A stretch of DNA of 64,000 nucleotides from Candidatus Electrothrix rattekaaiensis (GCA_032595675.1 JAVQMD010000003.1:186001-250000), one strand, 5' to 3'. Shown: positions 35,303 through 44,626, numbered from the stretch's first letter. Notes: generated by a model not told the origin, from the sequence alone. Numbers and translations are program-made.

Positions 35303-36601
35303 TCAGCCGTCATCCTTTTGACATTGTTCAGATTGTTCGTTGAGTTGAAACAGCGTGCGGACCTGCATGATCCGTTCAGACTGATCCACACAACCGTGGT
35401 CCGTTTTCAGGTACTGCATAGGATGATGCAGCATTTTTCCGACAATGGAAGAGGCCATTCGTTCAATGCATTTCCGTTCCTGAGCACCAATGCCGTTGAG
35501 CCGGGGCAAAGTTTTGGCCAACTCGGTCTGGCAGATAGATTCAGCAACCGCTCTGAGATCGACAATGGTCGGTGTCACCTCCATCCCATCAAGCCAATGC
35601 TGAAACTTCAAGGTTTCTTCTTCAACAATGCGTTGGGCCTTGACCGCCTCTTTGTCCCGCTGCTCGCGATTCATCTCGACGACATTATTCAAATCATCAA
35701 TATCATAGAGATAAATATTTTCCAAGCTATTGATCTCAGGGTCCAAATCACGGGGAACCGCAATATCAATAAAGAAAAGCGGTCTGTTTCGGCGTCGGGA
35801 CATAAGAGGAACAATATCCTTTTTGAAGAGAACGATCCCTTGAGCTCCTGTTGAGCTGATAAGAATATCAACATCAAGAAGTTGCTCAACCACTTCATCC
35901 AGACCGACGGCCCTGCCCTTAAAACGGGCAGCGAGTTTCATGGCTCGTTCCAGCGTACGATTGGCGACCACGACCTCCTGAATCCCCTGGCCCACCAGAT
36001 GCTCTGCAGCAAGCTCAGCCATCTCACCAGCCCCGATCAGCATGACTCGTTTACCTCGGAGATCACCGAAAATCTTCCGACCTAATTCCACTGCTGCATA
36101 GGAAATAGAGACCGCATTGGCCCCGATCCGAGTTTCCGTCCGCACCCGTTTGGCCACAGAAAAAGACTTATGCAGCAACTTGTTAATAATCAACCCTGCT
36201 GTTTTCTGCTCCGCAGCATGCCGAAAAGCCTCTTTCAACTGACCGAGAATCTGGGACTCACCCACAATCATGGAATCCAGGCTGGAGGAAACCATGAACA
36301 GATGCCGTATAGCCTCCTCGTTCTCATAGACATAGAAACAGCCAGCGACCTCTTCACGGCTCACCTTGCCAGCAAAGAGTAGGTCAAGCACCTCGCGACG
36401 CATCTGTTCTGGATCTTGACAAATGAACAGAACCTCCACCCGATTGCAGGTGGAAAGGAGATAATATTCCTTGAGTCCGTCCAGCTCCCGCAACTTTTCC
36501 AGCGGCTCAGCATAGCCCCCGGTGAGTGCCATCTTCTCACGTATCTCCAGAGGAGTTTTCTTATGGTTCACTCCAAGGAGAACTATGGAATCATGCCCCA
36601 T
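35303..36601 (-). CDS. hemA: Glutamyl-tRNA reductase
   Basis: A 432-residue enzyme that reduces glutamyl-tRNA to glutamate-1-semialdehyde, first step of the C5 route to tetrapyrroles. It has LGVNHKKTPLEIREK, the catalytic Cys in LLSTCNRVEVL, the SMIVGESQILGQLK motif, an NADPH site (KRVMLIGAGEMAELAA) and a C-terminal dimerisation domain. It overlaps the HemX-like gene by 11 bp and continues into a small unknown gene. Confidence 0.97.
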   Translation of the reverse strand: MGHDSIVLLGVNHKKTPLEIREKMALTGGYAEPLEKLRELDGLKEYYLLSTCNRVEVLFICQDPEQMRREVLDLLFAGKVSREEVAGCFYVYENEEAIRHLFMVSSSLDSMIVGESQILGQLKEAFRHAAEQKTAGLIINKLLHKSFSVAKRVRTETRIGANAVSISYAAVELGRKIFGDLRGKRVMLIGAGEMAELAAEHLVGQGIQEVVVANRTLERAMKLAARFKGRAVGLDEVVEQLLDVDILISSTGAQGIVLFKKDIVPLMSRRRNRPLFFIDIAVPRDLDPEINSLENIYLYDIDDLNNVVEMNREQRDKEAVKAQRIVEEETLKFQHWLDGMEVTPTIVDLRAVAESICQTELAKTLPRLNGIGAQERKCIERMASSIVGKMLHHPMQYLKTDHGCVDQSERIMQVRTLFQLNEQSEQCQKDDG

Positions 36602-37403
36602 GTGTCGGTCCCCCGCTTAATACAAACCAGAAGGTCAATAGAACCGCACAAAAGGCGATCACGGTTATCCAGGCAGCCCGCCGCCCCCGCCAGCCCATAG
36701 TGAAACGCTGATGCATAAGCCCTGCGTAAAAAAGCCAGGTTATCATGGCACAGACGACCTTAGGGTTCCATTGCCAAGGACGGCCACCCCATATCTGCCG
36801 AGCCCAGATATATCCGGCAAACATGCCCAAGGTCATCAAGGGAAAACCAATACTGATACAGTGCTGATTCAACTTATCCAGGGCATCCAGAGAAGGCAGG
36901 CGGGAGAAAAAAAAGCCAAAGCGCTTCTGCTTCAACTCCCGCTCCTGGAGCAGATACATAATCCCGCCAATGGCAGCCAAAGCCAGGAAGGCATCAGCAA
37001 TAATAGAAATGGAGGCATGTACAGGCAGCAGCCATGACCGCATCTCAGGGGGCAGAGGAAGGATCTCCCGAGAGGCCAACGAAGATGCCAGCATCAGCAG
37101 CAGGACAATAATTGAGGTAAAGGTTCCGGAATTTTTTACAGTATATCGCCAACGAAAAGAAAGGTGGCAGCAAGCGATTGACCAAGCAAAGAAGGAAATT
37201 GTCTCGTGAATACTGGTAATAGGGGTATGCCCGGCCTCTATATAGCGAAAAATAATATTAAGAGTATGCAGAGAAGCGGCAATAATAAAACTAATACGTG
37301 CAACATTTCTTATCTGGTTCTTCTGGCTGAAAAAAAAGACTGTATAAATGACAGCAGTAACAAAATAGGCAGCAAAACCAGCTTGAAAAAGCAGATAGCT
37401 CAT
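36591..37403 (-). CDS. HemX/CcsA-type membrane protein
   Basis: A 270-residue protein with about eight membrane helices. The signature IWARQIWGGRPWQWNPKVV is the Trp-rich segment of the cytochrome c assembly (CcsA/ResC) family. Conserved His in the GHTPITSIHETISFF and LPVHASISI segments could bind haem. Placed directly before hemA, it matches the HemX type, which influences HemA levels in some bacteria, rather than a full cytochrome c maturation system (no CcsB nearby). Confidence 0.88.
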   Translation of the reverse strand: MSYLLFQAGFAAYFVTAVIYTVFFFSQKNQIRNVARISFIIAASLHTLNIIFRYIEAGHTPITSIHETISFFAWSIACCHLSFRWRYTVKNSGTFTSIIVLLLMLASSLASREILPLPPEMRSWLLPVHASISIIADAFLALAAIGGIMYLLQERELKQKRFGFFFSRLPSLDALDKLNQHCISIGFPLMTLGMFAGYIWARQIWGGRPWQWNPKVVCAMITWLFYAGLMHQRFTMGWRGRRAAWITVIAFCAVLLTFWFVLSGGPTHGA

Positions 37404-38077
37404 CGGGGTTTCGTCTCTTTTTCTGTGAGTTCACGAAGATCAAAATGTATATCAGGGCCGAGGACAGTATCAAGGTGCTGCGACAGTCGTTCCCATTGCT
37501 CACCTCGTATCCAGTGAATTATATCCTCATGGAGAATATTTTGGAATACTCTTTTCCGATCAGTACCGTCTGTAGAAGCGTCGTTACAAATTCGTGCCCT
37601 GAGGCGAGACATCAGGCGCAGTAAAATCGCGTACTCATCTCCGTACCTTTTTTCCAAGTCCTGACGTATTTTTGCTGCCAAGGCAGGGCTGGTTCCATTG
37701 GTGGAGACAGCGATGTTTAAACTCTCTCTTTGGACAACAGCTGGTATCTGGAAATCGCAGAGATCCGGGGCATCGGCCACATTGACCAGCATTCCTGCCT
37801 GCTGGGCATCCCGAACAACAGCTCCCTGAACGGCCCGATTATCAGTAGCAGCAAACACCAGCAGGGCACCGTCAAGATCCCCGCACTGATAGCCCCTCTT
37901 CCGCCACTCAACAGAAGTATTCGCTGTAAGATCAGACAACACCTCGGTAAGTTGCGGGCTAATGATCCGCACAGAGGCGTGAGCGTTGAACAGAGAAAGA
38001 ACTTTACGTTCCGCCACGTTACCGCCGCCCACAACAACACAGAGTTTTCCTGCGATATTTAAGCTGATATGATACAC
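37400..38077 (-). CDS. Precorrin-2 dehydrogenase / sirohydrochlorin ferrochelatase-like
   Basis: A 225-residue CysG-N/Met8/SirC-type protein. The NAD site is KLCVVVGGGNVAERKVLSLF, then LLVFAATDNRAVQ and VNVADAPDLCDFQIPAVVQR; STNGTSPALAAKIRQDLE is the chelatase-region motif. It dehydrogenates precorrin-2 to sirohydrochlorin, on the way to sirohaem and, in sulfate reducers, haem via the alternative route. It overlaps the HemX gene by 4 bp, in one operon with hemA. Confidence 0.92.
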   Translation of the reverse strand: MYHISLNIAGKLCVVVGGGNVAERKVLSLFNAHASVRIISPQLTEVLSDLTANTSVEWRKRGYQCGDLDGALLVFAATDNRAVQGAVVRDAQQAGMLVNVADAPDLCDFQIPAVVQRESLNIAVSTNGTSPALAAKIRQDLEKRYGDEYAILLRLMSRLRARICNDASTDGTDRKRVFQNILHEDIIHWIRGEQWERLSQHLDTVLGPDIHFDLRELTEKETKPR

Positions 38078-38096
38078 AGCAAAAGAAAAGGAATGA

Positions 38097-38789
38097 TCAA
38101 CGGGGAGTCAAACGAGTCAGCAGAATCTCTTTCTCCTGGTCCAAGCTTTTCAGGACTCGTTTTGAGGCGGAAATCGCATACTCTTTTTCCGCCAATTGCA
38201 GAAAAGGATGAACAGATTTTCTTTTCATATCATGGGCGAGATAAACAACACCGTTCGGCTTTAAGGCTCGGCGAAGAACAGCAAGCAGGGGCTGAAAAAA
38301 CTCCTCTCGAAACAGCACCTCTGCACCGAGGATAATATCATAGCGTTCCATTTCCGGTGGATCCAGCCAGTCCAAAAGGGAGAACTCAACCTGATCCAGC
38401 TTTGAGGCCGCTGCACTGACCCTGCCGAAATCAAGAATTATCTCCTCATAATCACTCAAGGTAACAGAGCAGCCCAAGGCTGCTGCGGTCAGACCGGGAG
38501 CACCAAGCCCGGCACCGAGCTCAAGCACTGTTGTCCCTGGAGAAGGACGTAAATTCACCATAAAACGAGAAAGTACAACAGCTGCTTCCCAGAGGCGTAC
38601 CCAAAAAGGGAATTCCGAGGGATTTTTCAGAGGGTCCTTGCCTTCCAACATCTGTTCAATATCAGTGATCTTCAACAGGTGTAATTGAAGATCATCTTCG
38701 AGCTTCAACGATTCAAAGCCCACTCGATACTGCTGTTTGATGCTCTGGTAAAGCTCCTGAGTTTCAGCGGGGAGCGTCTGCGGATCCAT
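38097..38789 (-). CDS. Class I SAM methyltransferase (METTL21/PF10294-like)
   Basis: A 231-residue protein from the ATG at 38789, which has an AAGAGAA ribosome site; the upstream extension is basic and unlikely. Motif I is VLELGAGLGAPGLTAAALG, then VTLSDYEEIIL, and DIILGAEVLFREEFF near motif IV. The FWVRLWEAAVVLSRFM lead-in is the (W)xxW-x-A-xxLa pattern of the lysine-methyltransferase-like family 16. It is 19 bp before the precorrin-2 dehydrogenase gene, so it probably opens the tetrapyrrole operon. The target is unknown. Confidence 0.82.
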   Translation of the reverse strand: MDPQTLPAETQELYQSIKQQYRVGFESLKLEDDLQLHLLKITDIEQMLEGKDPLKNPSEFPFWVRLWEAAVVLSRFMVNLRPSPGTTVLELGAGLGAPGLTAAALGCSVTLSDYEEIILDFGRVSAAASKLDQVEFSLLDWLDPPEMERYDIILGAEVLFREEFFQPLLAVLRRALKPNGVVYLAHDMKRKSVHPFLQLAEKEYAISASKRVLKSLDQEKEILLTRLTPR

Positions 38790-38876
38790 ATTATTCTCTT
38801 TTTTAACGACCACCCGTAGCGATACAAGTATTCCGTACAAGAAAATACAGGTGTCGTGGTTTTCCCGATAAAAAAA

Positions 38877-38914
38877 GAAAAGCCGACAGCGCATGGACGC
38901 TATCGGCTTTTTTC
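38877..38914 (-). terminator. Terminator of the small secreted-protein gene
   Basis: AGCCGACAGCG pairs with CGCTATCGGCT (one mismatch). On the minus strand it is followed by TTTTCTTTTTTT. Confidence 0.85.
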
Positions 38915-38966
38915 ATGAAAAAGTCAAAGATCTTGCTACGTTTCCAAGAAAGATCTTTTGCTGTAT

Positions 38967-39179
38967 CTAGCAGCCTTCAATAACTTTTTTCTTCGCTACT
39001 TTAACCTTTACGTTGTCACCATCTTTCAGCTCGGCATCCTTATCGCATTCCATGGTTACGGTGGCTTTTTCGCCCTCAACCGCAACTGTTTTCACTGTAC
39101 ATTTCTCTGTTTTAGCGAAAGCGGTACCAATACAAAAAGCAAAGGCTGTTACCATCAGGGCTGCAACTATTTTCTTCAT
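38967..39179 (-). CDS. Small secreted protein
   Basis: A 70-residue protein with a clear signal peptide (MKKIVAALMVTAFAFCIGTA, cut after AFA). The mature ~47 residues form a beta-rich domain: KCTVKTVAVEGEKATVTMEC, then DNVKVKVAKKKVIEGC. Three Cys are present in the mature part. The pattern resembles short periplasmic OB-like or ExtJ-type proteins, but I do not assign a function. It has its own terminator and probably its own promoter. Confidence 0.78.
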   Translation of the reverse strand: MKKIVAALMVTAFAFCIGTAFAKTEKCTVKTVAVEGEKATVTMECDKDAELKDGDNVKVKVAKKKVIEGC

Positions 39180-39271
39180 GATAATCTCCTGAAATATATT
39201 ACAAATATAAGTTTAAAAATATTAATAATCTGTACTGTAAACTGTTCTCAATCTCTTGTCAACACGAAAAA

Positions 39272-39874
39272 TTACTTATCCGACCCCTCTGTTTTCGTGT
39301 CCTTTTCGCTTTTCTTCACCTTTTCAATCTTCTTCGCCTTTTCAATCTTCTTCGCCTTTTCAATCTTTTTCACCTCTACCTTTTGCGGAATAACCTCTTC
39401 GATATCCTGCTTCAGAAGCTCGTGCGAAACATATCCAGCATAGGACCGTATCATCTTTCCATCATGCCCGACCAAGAAAGAGGTGGGAATCCCTGTCACC
39501 CCGCCAAAGCCGCTCACAACCTCGCTGTCCGCCATTAAAACGGGATAGTTGATCTTGTCATGCTCGACAAGATCATTGACGACACCTCCATCTCCCTCGT
39601 CAAGAGAAAGACCAAGAACGGAAAATCCTTTAGCAGCCAGATCTTTCTGGAGCTGAATAAGAGAAGGAATTTCCTGGCGACACGGAGGACACCAAGTTGC
39701 AAAAAAGGTCACCAGCAAAACCTTGCCCTTAAAGTCGTCACTGCTGATATCTTTCCCGTCCACAGCGGAAGGTAATGTAAAATCGGGCATAGGTGTCGCC
39801 AGCACTCTACCGCTCAGAGCCAGCAACAAAATAGTACACATAACGAACGTCTTTTTCGTAATGATTGAATTCAT
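39272..39874 (-). CDS. TlpA/ResA-type periplasmic thioredoxin with Lys/Glu-rich tail
   Basis: The ATG at 39874 has a ribosome site (AGGAGA) 6 nt upstream and gives a signal peptide ending near RVLA. The thioredoxin fold (residues ~28-160) has the active site FATWCPPCRQE, the cis-Pro in VTGIPTSFLV and VLLVTFFATW before the Cys pair. It is likely a periplasmic reductase, for example for cytochrome c apoprotein or oxidised thiols. The C-terminus carries tandem KKIEKA repeats (18-bp DNA units) followed by KKSEKDTKTEGSDK, a basic extension unusual for the family. Confidence 0.88.
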   Translation of the reverse strand: MNSIITKKTFVMCTILLLALSGRVLATPMPDFTLPSAVDGKDISSDDFKGKVLLVTFFATWCPPCRQEIPSLIQLQKDLAAKGFSVLGLSLDEGDGGVVNDLVEHDKINYPVLMADSEVVSGFGGVTGIPTSFLVGHDGKMIRSYAGYVSHELLKQDIEEVIPQKVEVKKIEKAKKIEKAKKIEKVKKSEKDTKTEGSDK

Positions 39875-40226
39875 GAACATCTCCTGCATGATATATTTTG
39901 ACGCGTAATGAGAATCAGCTCGACTTTTTTGTTTATATCAGTATTTATATCTATCCTCATGAATTTGTCAACAAAGATATCCGATTTACGCCCTCTTACA
40001 AAGAAAAATATCCTCCGCGCAAAACCGCACAAAACCGCACAAACAAGGGCTTCAATGGGGGTACTTCAATTACGCTTCCCTTCTAAAAACCATTGCTTCT
40101 TTACAAGGTTTTGTGTAATGGTTACATGTTATTCTTTGAAAGCCGTGTCGCCCTGTTCCTGCTCGTCGATATGGATAAATGATGCTTTAAAATTTTCTCT
40201 TTTCACTTGGACCCTCTCTGTATCCT
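39875..40226. other. Divergent intergenic region
   Basis: 352 bp between the leftward thioredoxin gene and rightward surA. It contains a short AAAACCGCAC direct repeat near 40020 and no gene. Promoters for both flanking genes are expected here. Confidence 0.4.
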
Positions 40227-41210
40227 ATGAAAATAAGTTGGTTATATATATTGCTGACCTTTTTATCCGTCATGCATGTACCTGTTGCCCAATCTGATAT
40301 TATCGATTCCAGTGTTGCAGTAGTTAACGAAGATGTTATTACGCTTTCTGATATCAACAAAATCGGCAAAGCGATTTTCCGACAAATCGCAGAGGAAGCT
40401 CCGCCTGAACAGCGAGAGGAAGCACTGAAACAGGCACGAAAAAAAATTATAACACAGCTTATTGAAAATAAACTGCTCACACAACAAGCTACCGCACTTC
40501 ATATTTCAGTTGCTGAACCAGAAATTGATCGCGCACAGGAGCAGGTGCTGCAACGAAACGGTTTTTCAAGCGAAGATTTTAAGGCCGAATTAAAAAAAAT
40601 GGGGCTGAATCAAGCCCAATACCGAGAGACCCTTCGAGACCAGATCCTTCGCAGTAAGTTGATTAACTATGAAGTACGCTCTAAGGTCGTTATCCCAGAC
40701 GAAGAAATACAGAAATATTTTGAGCAGCAATATAGTGAGACCAAAGCAGAAGGATATTATCTTTTACAGCTTGGTGTATCTTGGGCCGATACGGCTAAAA
40801 CCTCCAACGTGCTGACTGCGAAGGAAGCTGCTCGCAAACAGGTTGAGGCGGCACATAACCTCGCCAAACAAGGGGTAAAATTCAAAGATCTTGCCCGCCA
40901 ATACTCAAATTTACCCTCTGCTGCGGATGGTGGTGACTTGGGCTTCTTTAAAAAGAACGAGATGGCAGCGTACATGCGAGACGCAGTAACAGCACTGCAA
41001 CCTGGAGCAATCAGCCCTATCATTGAACGTCCTGACAGCTATATGTTTTTCAAAATTCTGTCGAACGGACAGGAAGAAGGTAAAGATAGAGTGCTTGACG
41101 AAAATATGAAAGAAGAAATTCGCAATAAACTGTATAAACAGGAAGCAGAAGAACGCTACAAAAAATGGCTGGAAAAAATACGGAGCGAGGCATATATTAA
41201 AATTCTCTAA
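40227..41210 (+). CDS. surA: SurA-like periplasmic chaperone / peptidyl-prolyl isomerase
   Basis: A signal peptide (residues 1-23) is followed by the SurA N-domain (VAVVNEDVITLSDINKIGK, then LIENKLLTQQATALHISV, then ALQISV-type helices). One parvulin domain follows (~residues 170-275: YYLLQLGVSW, FKDLARQYSNLPSAADGGDL, GFFKKNEM). The protein is 327 residues, near the size of single-parvulin SurA forms. It assists outer-membrane protein folding in the periplasm. A gene for a RodZ-like protein and recO follow on the same strand. Confidence 0.9.
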   Translation: MKISWLYILLTFLSVMHVPVAQSDIIDSSVAVVNEDVITLSDINKIGKAIFRQIAEEAPPEQREEALKQARKKIITQLIENKLLTQQATALHISVAEPEIDRAQEQVLQRNGFSSEDFKAELKKMGLNQAQYRETLRDQILRSKLINYEVRSKVVIPDEEIQKYFEQQYSETKAEGYYLLQLGVSWADTAKTSNVLTAKEAARKQVEAAHNLAKQGVKFKDLARQYSNLPSAADGGDLGFFKKNEMAAYMRDAVTALQPGAISPIIERPDSYMFFKILSNGQEEGKDRVLDENMKEEIRNKLYKQEAEERYKKWLEKIRSEAYIKIL

Positions 41211-41310
41211 TTGCCGTAAAAAATCAAAAAAAGGGAGGGGGCACGGACTACTTTCCCTGCCCTGCACGCAATATACGGGAAAACCAATAACTTTAAATGA
41301 CAAACAGTTA

Positions 41311-42024
41311 ATGACCAAACAAAAAACGAGTGATTCACAAGATACCAGAGAAACACTGGAAGAGCACACTCCTCATCAGGATCATAAGGAAAGCGAAAAC
41401 CTGCCGATCGGCAAGCTCCTGCGTCAGGTACGCGAAAAAAAGGCTTTGACGATCCATGATATCTCGCAAGAAACAAATATTTCTTCTTCCAACCTGACCT
41501 CCATTGAGCAGGGCAACTATAATGGGCTGCCAGCAGACACCTTTATCCGAGGACAGATAATTATTTACGCCCAATTTCTCGATATTGACGGAAAAGAGGC
41601 GGCACGTTTATTTTTTGAAGAACGATCTCAACATTTAACACGCAAAGAAAGTAACCCATTCAATCAAAAGGAAAAGGGACTGTCTACCAAGCAGCTCGCT
41701 GAACCAGCCCATATTTCATCCGCAACTTGGGCAGTCAGTCTTCTTTTACTGATTATAACCTTTCTTATCGTTTTCAGCTGGTATACAGACTGGAATCCTT
41801 TCGCATATTACTCCGAACAGGAGTCGACTCAAGTCAGTGCCACCACTACGGCAGCTCATCGGACCAAGCCTGAACCAAGGCCTGATGCTGATATGCTCCC
41901 CAACAGCAATACACTTGAAGAGGCTGTAACACCTTCAGTTACGGTGCCTATCCCGGCAACAGCGCAAGAAAAGCTTGAAGCAACCGACAGCGATACCGTT
42001 AAGCAGGATACCGCTTCAGAGTAG
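41311..42024 (+). CDS. RodZ-like HTH-transmembrane protein
   Basis: A 237-residue protein. An N-terminal helix-turn-helix (residues ~30-95: LPIGKLLRQVREKKALTIHD, then SNLTSIEQGNYNGLPADTFI) is of the RodZ/HTH_25 type, followed by one TM helix (AVSLLLLIITFLIVFSWY). A short Ser/Thr/Pro-rich periplasmic tail takes the place of RodZ's beta domain. RodZ links MreB to the cell wall; a truncated form would bind DNA or MreB from the membrane. It lies between surA and recO (5 bp before recO). Confidence 0.78.
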   Translation: MTKQKTSDSQDTRETLEEHTPHQDHKESENLPIGKLLRQVREKKALTIHDISQETNISSSNLTSIEQGNYNGLPADTFIRGQIIIYAQFLDIDGKEAARLFFEERSQHLTRKESNPFNQKEKGLSTKQLAEPAHISSATWAVSLLLLIITFLIVFSWYTDWNPFAYYSEQESTQVSATTTAAHRTKPEPRPDADMLPNSNTLEEAVTPSVTVPIPATAQEKLEATDSDTVKQDTASE

Positions 42025-42029
42025 CTGGC

Positions 42030-42845
42030 TTGTCGCACCAAACCTGCCGTACCGGATGCATTGTCCTGAAAAATGTTGATTTTGGCGAATCGGACAGAAT
42101 TATCACCCTGTACAGCCCGGATAGAGGTCGCTTTACTGCTATTGCCAAGGGAGCAAAACGCTCGCAAAAACGGTTTGTCAACAAACTGGAAGAGTTTTCT
42201 CTGCTTAATATCAGCTACCGACCAGCCAAATATAGCCGCCTCCATTTTCTCTGTGAGGCGGAGTTGAAAGAAGCCTTTATCTCCCTACGAACCGATTGGC
42301 AACGATATTGTGCGGCGATACTGGCTAATGAACTCGTCCTCCGTTTTACCGGAGAGCATGATCCGGACCGTCGAATTTTCTCCTTACTCCACTGGCTCCT
42401 GGAATCTCTTCACCACGGAGCTTCTCCCCTGCCTACTGTTGTTTTTTTTCACCTTCACCTGCTTGATGCTTGCGGTTACCGACCCCGGCTGGAGCACTGT
42501 GCTACCTGCTCCTGCTCTCTGGATAAAATCAGGGTGCTCAATTTTGCCCTTCAGCCAGGCAACGGCACCCTTCTTTGTAGCCGTTGCAGCGGCAATCCCG
42601 ACCGCTCACGCTTCACCCTTTCGCTGCAAAGCCTCAAGTTCCTCCAAACAGCCCAGGGCATGACAACCAAGCAAATGCACCGTTTGCAGATGCCTAAAAA
42701 CGTTGCCTCTGAATGCCTGTATGTTTTATACAGCTACTCTAAATACCTTCTGCAATGCGACATCCATTCCTGGAGCTTTCTGTCCCAAATAACAGGTAAA
42801 CAAAGCAAACGAAATAGGGGCAAAACAAATATCTCAGAGGCATGA
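42030..42845 (+). CDS. recO: DNA repair protein RecO
   Basis: A 271-residue RecO with TTG start. The N-terminal OB fold (GCIVLKNVDFGESDRIITLY, then RGRFTAIAKGAKRSQKRFVN) is followed by helices and a zinc site (CATCSCS ... LCSRCSG). It loads RecA with RecF and RecR onto gapped DNA. It follows the RodZ-like gene after 5 bp and is probably cotranscribed with it. Confidence 0.9.
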   Translation: MSHQTCRTGCIVLKNVDFGESDRIITLYSPDRGRFTAIAKGAKRSQKRFVNKLEEFSLLNISYRPAKYSRLHFLCEAELKEAFISLRTDWQRYCAAILANELVLRFTGEHDPDRRIFSLLHWLLESLHHGASPLPTVVFFHLHLLDACGYRPRLEHCATCSCSLDKIRVLNFALQPGNGTLLCSRCSGNPDRSRFTLSLQSLKFLQTAQGMTTKQMHRLQMPKNVASECLYVLYSYSKYLLQCDIHSWSFLSQITGKQSKRNRGKTNISEA

Positions 42846-42912
42846 TCAACACTGATCACAACGTACTCCCCGATTGAGACCACCTCTCTATACGCTTCTA
42901 CGCTTCTACGCT

Positions 42913-43518
42913 TCACTTCTTTTTCTTAAAGCTCTTCTCATTCCCTTTCAACAGTCGCCCGATATTCTCATGATGCTTGATCCAGATCATAACAACGACA
43001 AAACTAGCGAGTAAAAGCTTCCACGTCGGTTCTGTGAAAAAATAAAGGCAAGGCAAAACCACAGCTGAAGCCAACAAAGAGCCGAGGGAGACAAACCCGG
43101 TGGCAACAACAGTGGCGATAAAAACAGCTAAGCTGATGAGAACCACTTTGGGGGCCAAATAGAGAAAAACACCGAGGCCGGTGGCCACCCCCTTCCCTCC
43201 CTTAAAACCGAGATAGATCGGAAACATATGCCCGACCACCGCAGCCGCACCACAAAGGGCAATCACCACATGACGATCCGGAGTATCGCCAAGCAGCAGC
43301 CCAGCAAAAAACATGGGCAGATACCCTTTTGCGCAATCAAGGAGAAAGGTTAAGAACCCGAGCTTCTTACCCAGCAGGCGGGAAACATTGGTGGCACCGA
43401 TATTTTTACTGCCCTGCTCACGAATATTCACTCCTCGACCACGGGACAGCAGAAGACCAAAGGGAATAGCACCAATGAGGTAGGAAACTATGATCATGAA
43501 AAAATGAAAAAAATGCAT
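42913..43518 (-). CDS. plsY: Glycerol-3-phosphate acyltransferase PlsY
   Basis: A 201-residue membrane protein with motifs IGAIPFGLLLSR, GSKNIGATNVSRLLGKK and FKGGKGVATGLGVFL. It acylates glycerol-3-phosphate with acyl-phosphate, the first step of phospholipid synthesis, and has five membrane helices and a Lys-rich C-terminus. It follows a small conserved gene with 1-bp overlap. It is convergent with recO. Confidence 0.95.
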   Translation of the reverse strand: MHFFHFFMIIVSYLIGAIPFGLLLSRGRGVNIREQGSKNIGATNVSRLLGKKLGFLTFLLDCAKGYLPMFFAGLLLGDTPDRHVVIALCGAAAVVGHMFPIYLGFKGGKGVATGLGVFLYLAPKVVLISLAVFIATVVATGFVSLGSLLASAVVLPCLYFFTEPTWKLLLASFVVVMIWIKHHENIGRLLKGNEKSFKKKK

Positions 43519-43715
43519 TATCGTCTGTTCAGGTTACATGCAGAGGTTTGACCAAGGGCTGTTATCAGATTTCTAAAAAAGAGAGCTGCATCCTTGTCAC
43601 CGGGATGACGCTGTTCCTTTTCTTCATACATGGAAAACAGGCGGGTCAGAACGTGCATTGCATCTTCTTCAGTCAGGTCGCCCAAGTGCTCCCAAGCTTC
43701 GTTTGATGAGCTCAT
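43518..43715 (-). CDS. Small acidic protein upstream of plsY
   Basis: A 65-residue soluble protein (AWEHLGDLTEEDAMHVLTRL, then FSMYEEKEQRHPGDKDAALFF), predicted mostly helical. I do not recognise the family. Its stop codon overlaps the plsY start by one base, so it is translationally coupled with plsY. The size and composition are consistent with a small helical regulator, but nothing is shown. Confidence 0.6.
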   Translation of the reverse strand: MSSSNEAWEHLGDLTEEDAMHVLTRLFSMYEEKEQRHPGDKDAALFFRNLITALGQTSACNLNRR

Positions 43716-43896
43716 ATTTTTTATAAGATTTCAGCAGTTGATGAAAATCACCGGGTCACCGGCAGGAAGGATATTTTTTATATCTTCTTCTTTTTCAGGA
43801 GAAAGTCAAGCGTACAAAGAGAGAGACAAGGATATTTTTTATTGATACCAGCATGCAATCACCCTTAAATATACACCAAATCCATACATACCCATC

Positions 43897-44610
43897 ATGA
43901 AACAGCCACGGGATAAAAAACGACAAGGAAAAATCGCTCTTTTGCTGGTTGCAGCAGCCCTCGCAGTTCTTTTCATTGTTTTTGACGGGAAAGAATACCT
44001 GAGCCTAACCTTTCTCAAATCCAGTCTCCGGCTCTTACAGAGCTTCTATACGGAGCATCAGCTACTCACCATTGCTGGCTACATGGTGCTCTACATCCTT
44101 ATCACGGCCCTGTCCTTGCCCGGTGCCTTGATCATGAGCCTAGGCGGGGGAGCCCTGTTCGGGCTTTGGCTCGGCTTCCTCCTGGTTTCTTTTGCCAGCA
44201 CCATCGGAGCAACCCTTGCCTTCCTCGCAGCACGTTTCCTTTTTAAGGATGCGATCCAAAACCGGTTCGGGGAAAAACTGGGGGCTATCAATAAGGGGAT
44301 TGAGCAGGACGGGGCCTTTTATCTCTTTACCCTGCGCCTAGTCCCTGTCTTCCCATTTTTTATCATCAATTTGGTCATGGGACTGACCCCCATCCGCGCA
44401 GCGGTCTTTTATCTGGTCAGTCAGGTCGGTATGCTTCCTGGAACCCTGGTCTATGTCAATGCGGGTACCCAGCTCGGTAGGATTAAATCTGCAAGCGGCA
44501 TCTTATCACCGGGCCTGCTGTTCTCCTTTGCCTTGCTCGGTGTTTTTCCACTGGTGGCAAAAAAACTCGTTGAATTATTCAAAAAGAAAAACATCAAACG
44601 AAATGCATAA
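43897..44610 (+). CDS. TVP38/TMEM64 (DedA-superfamily) membrane protein
   Basis: A 237-residue protein with about six membrane segments and the SNARE-associated/VTT domain: LPGALIMSLGGGALFGLWLG, then ARFLFKD, LRLVPVFPFFIINLVMGLTP and GMLPGTLVYVNAGTQLG. Relatives have lipid-scramblase or transport roles at the inner membrane; the substrate is unknown. It stands alone, convergent with the MMPL gene (16 bp apart). Confidence 0.87.
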   Translation: MKQPRDKKRQGKIALLLVAAALAVLFIVFDGKEYLSLTFLKSSLRLLQSFYTEHQLLTIAGYMVLYILITALSLPGALIMSLGGGALFGLWLGFLLVSFASTIGATLAFLAARFLFKDAIQNRFGEKLGAINKGIEQDGAFYLFTLRLVPVFPFFIINLVMGLTPIRAAVFYLVSQVGMLPGTLVYVNAGTQLGRIKSASGILSPGLLFSFALLGVFPLVAKKLVELFKKKNIKRNA

Positions 44611-44626
44611 GGTACTTCTACGCAGC

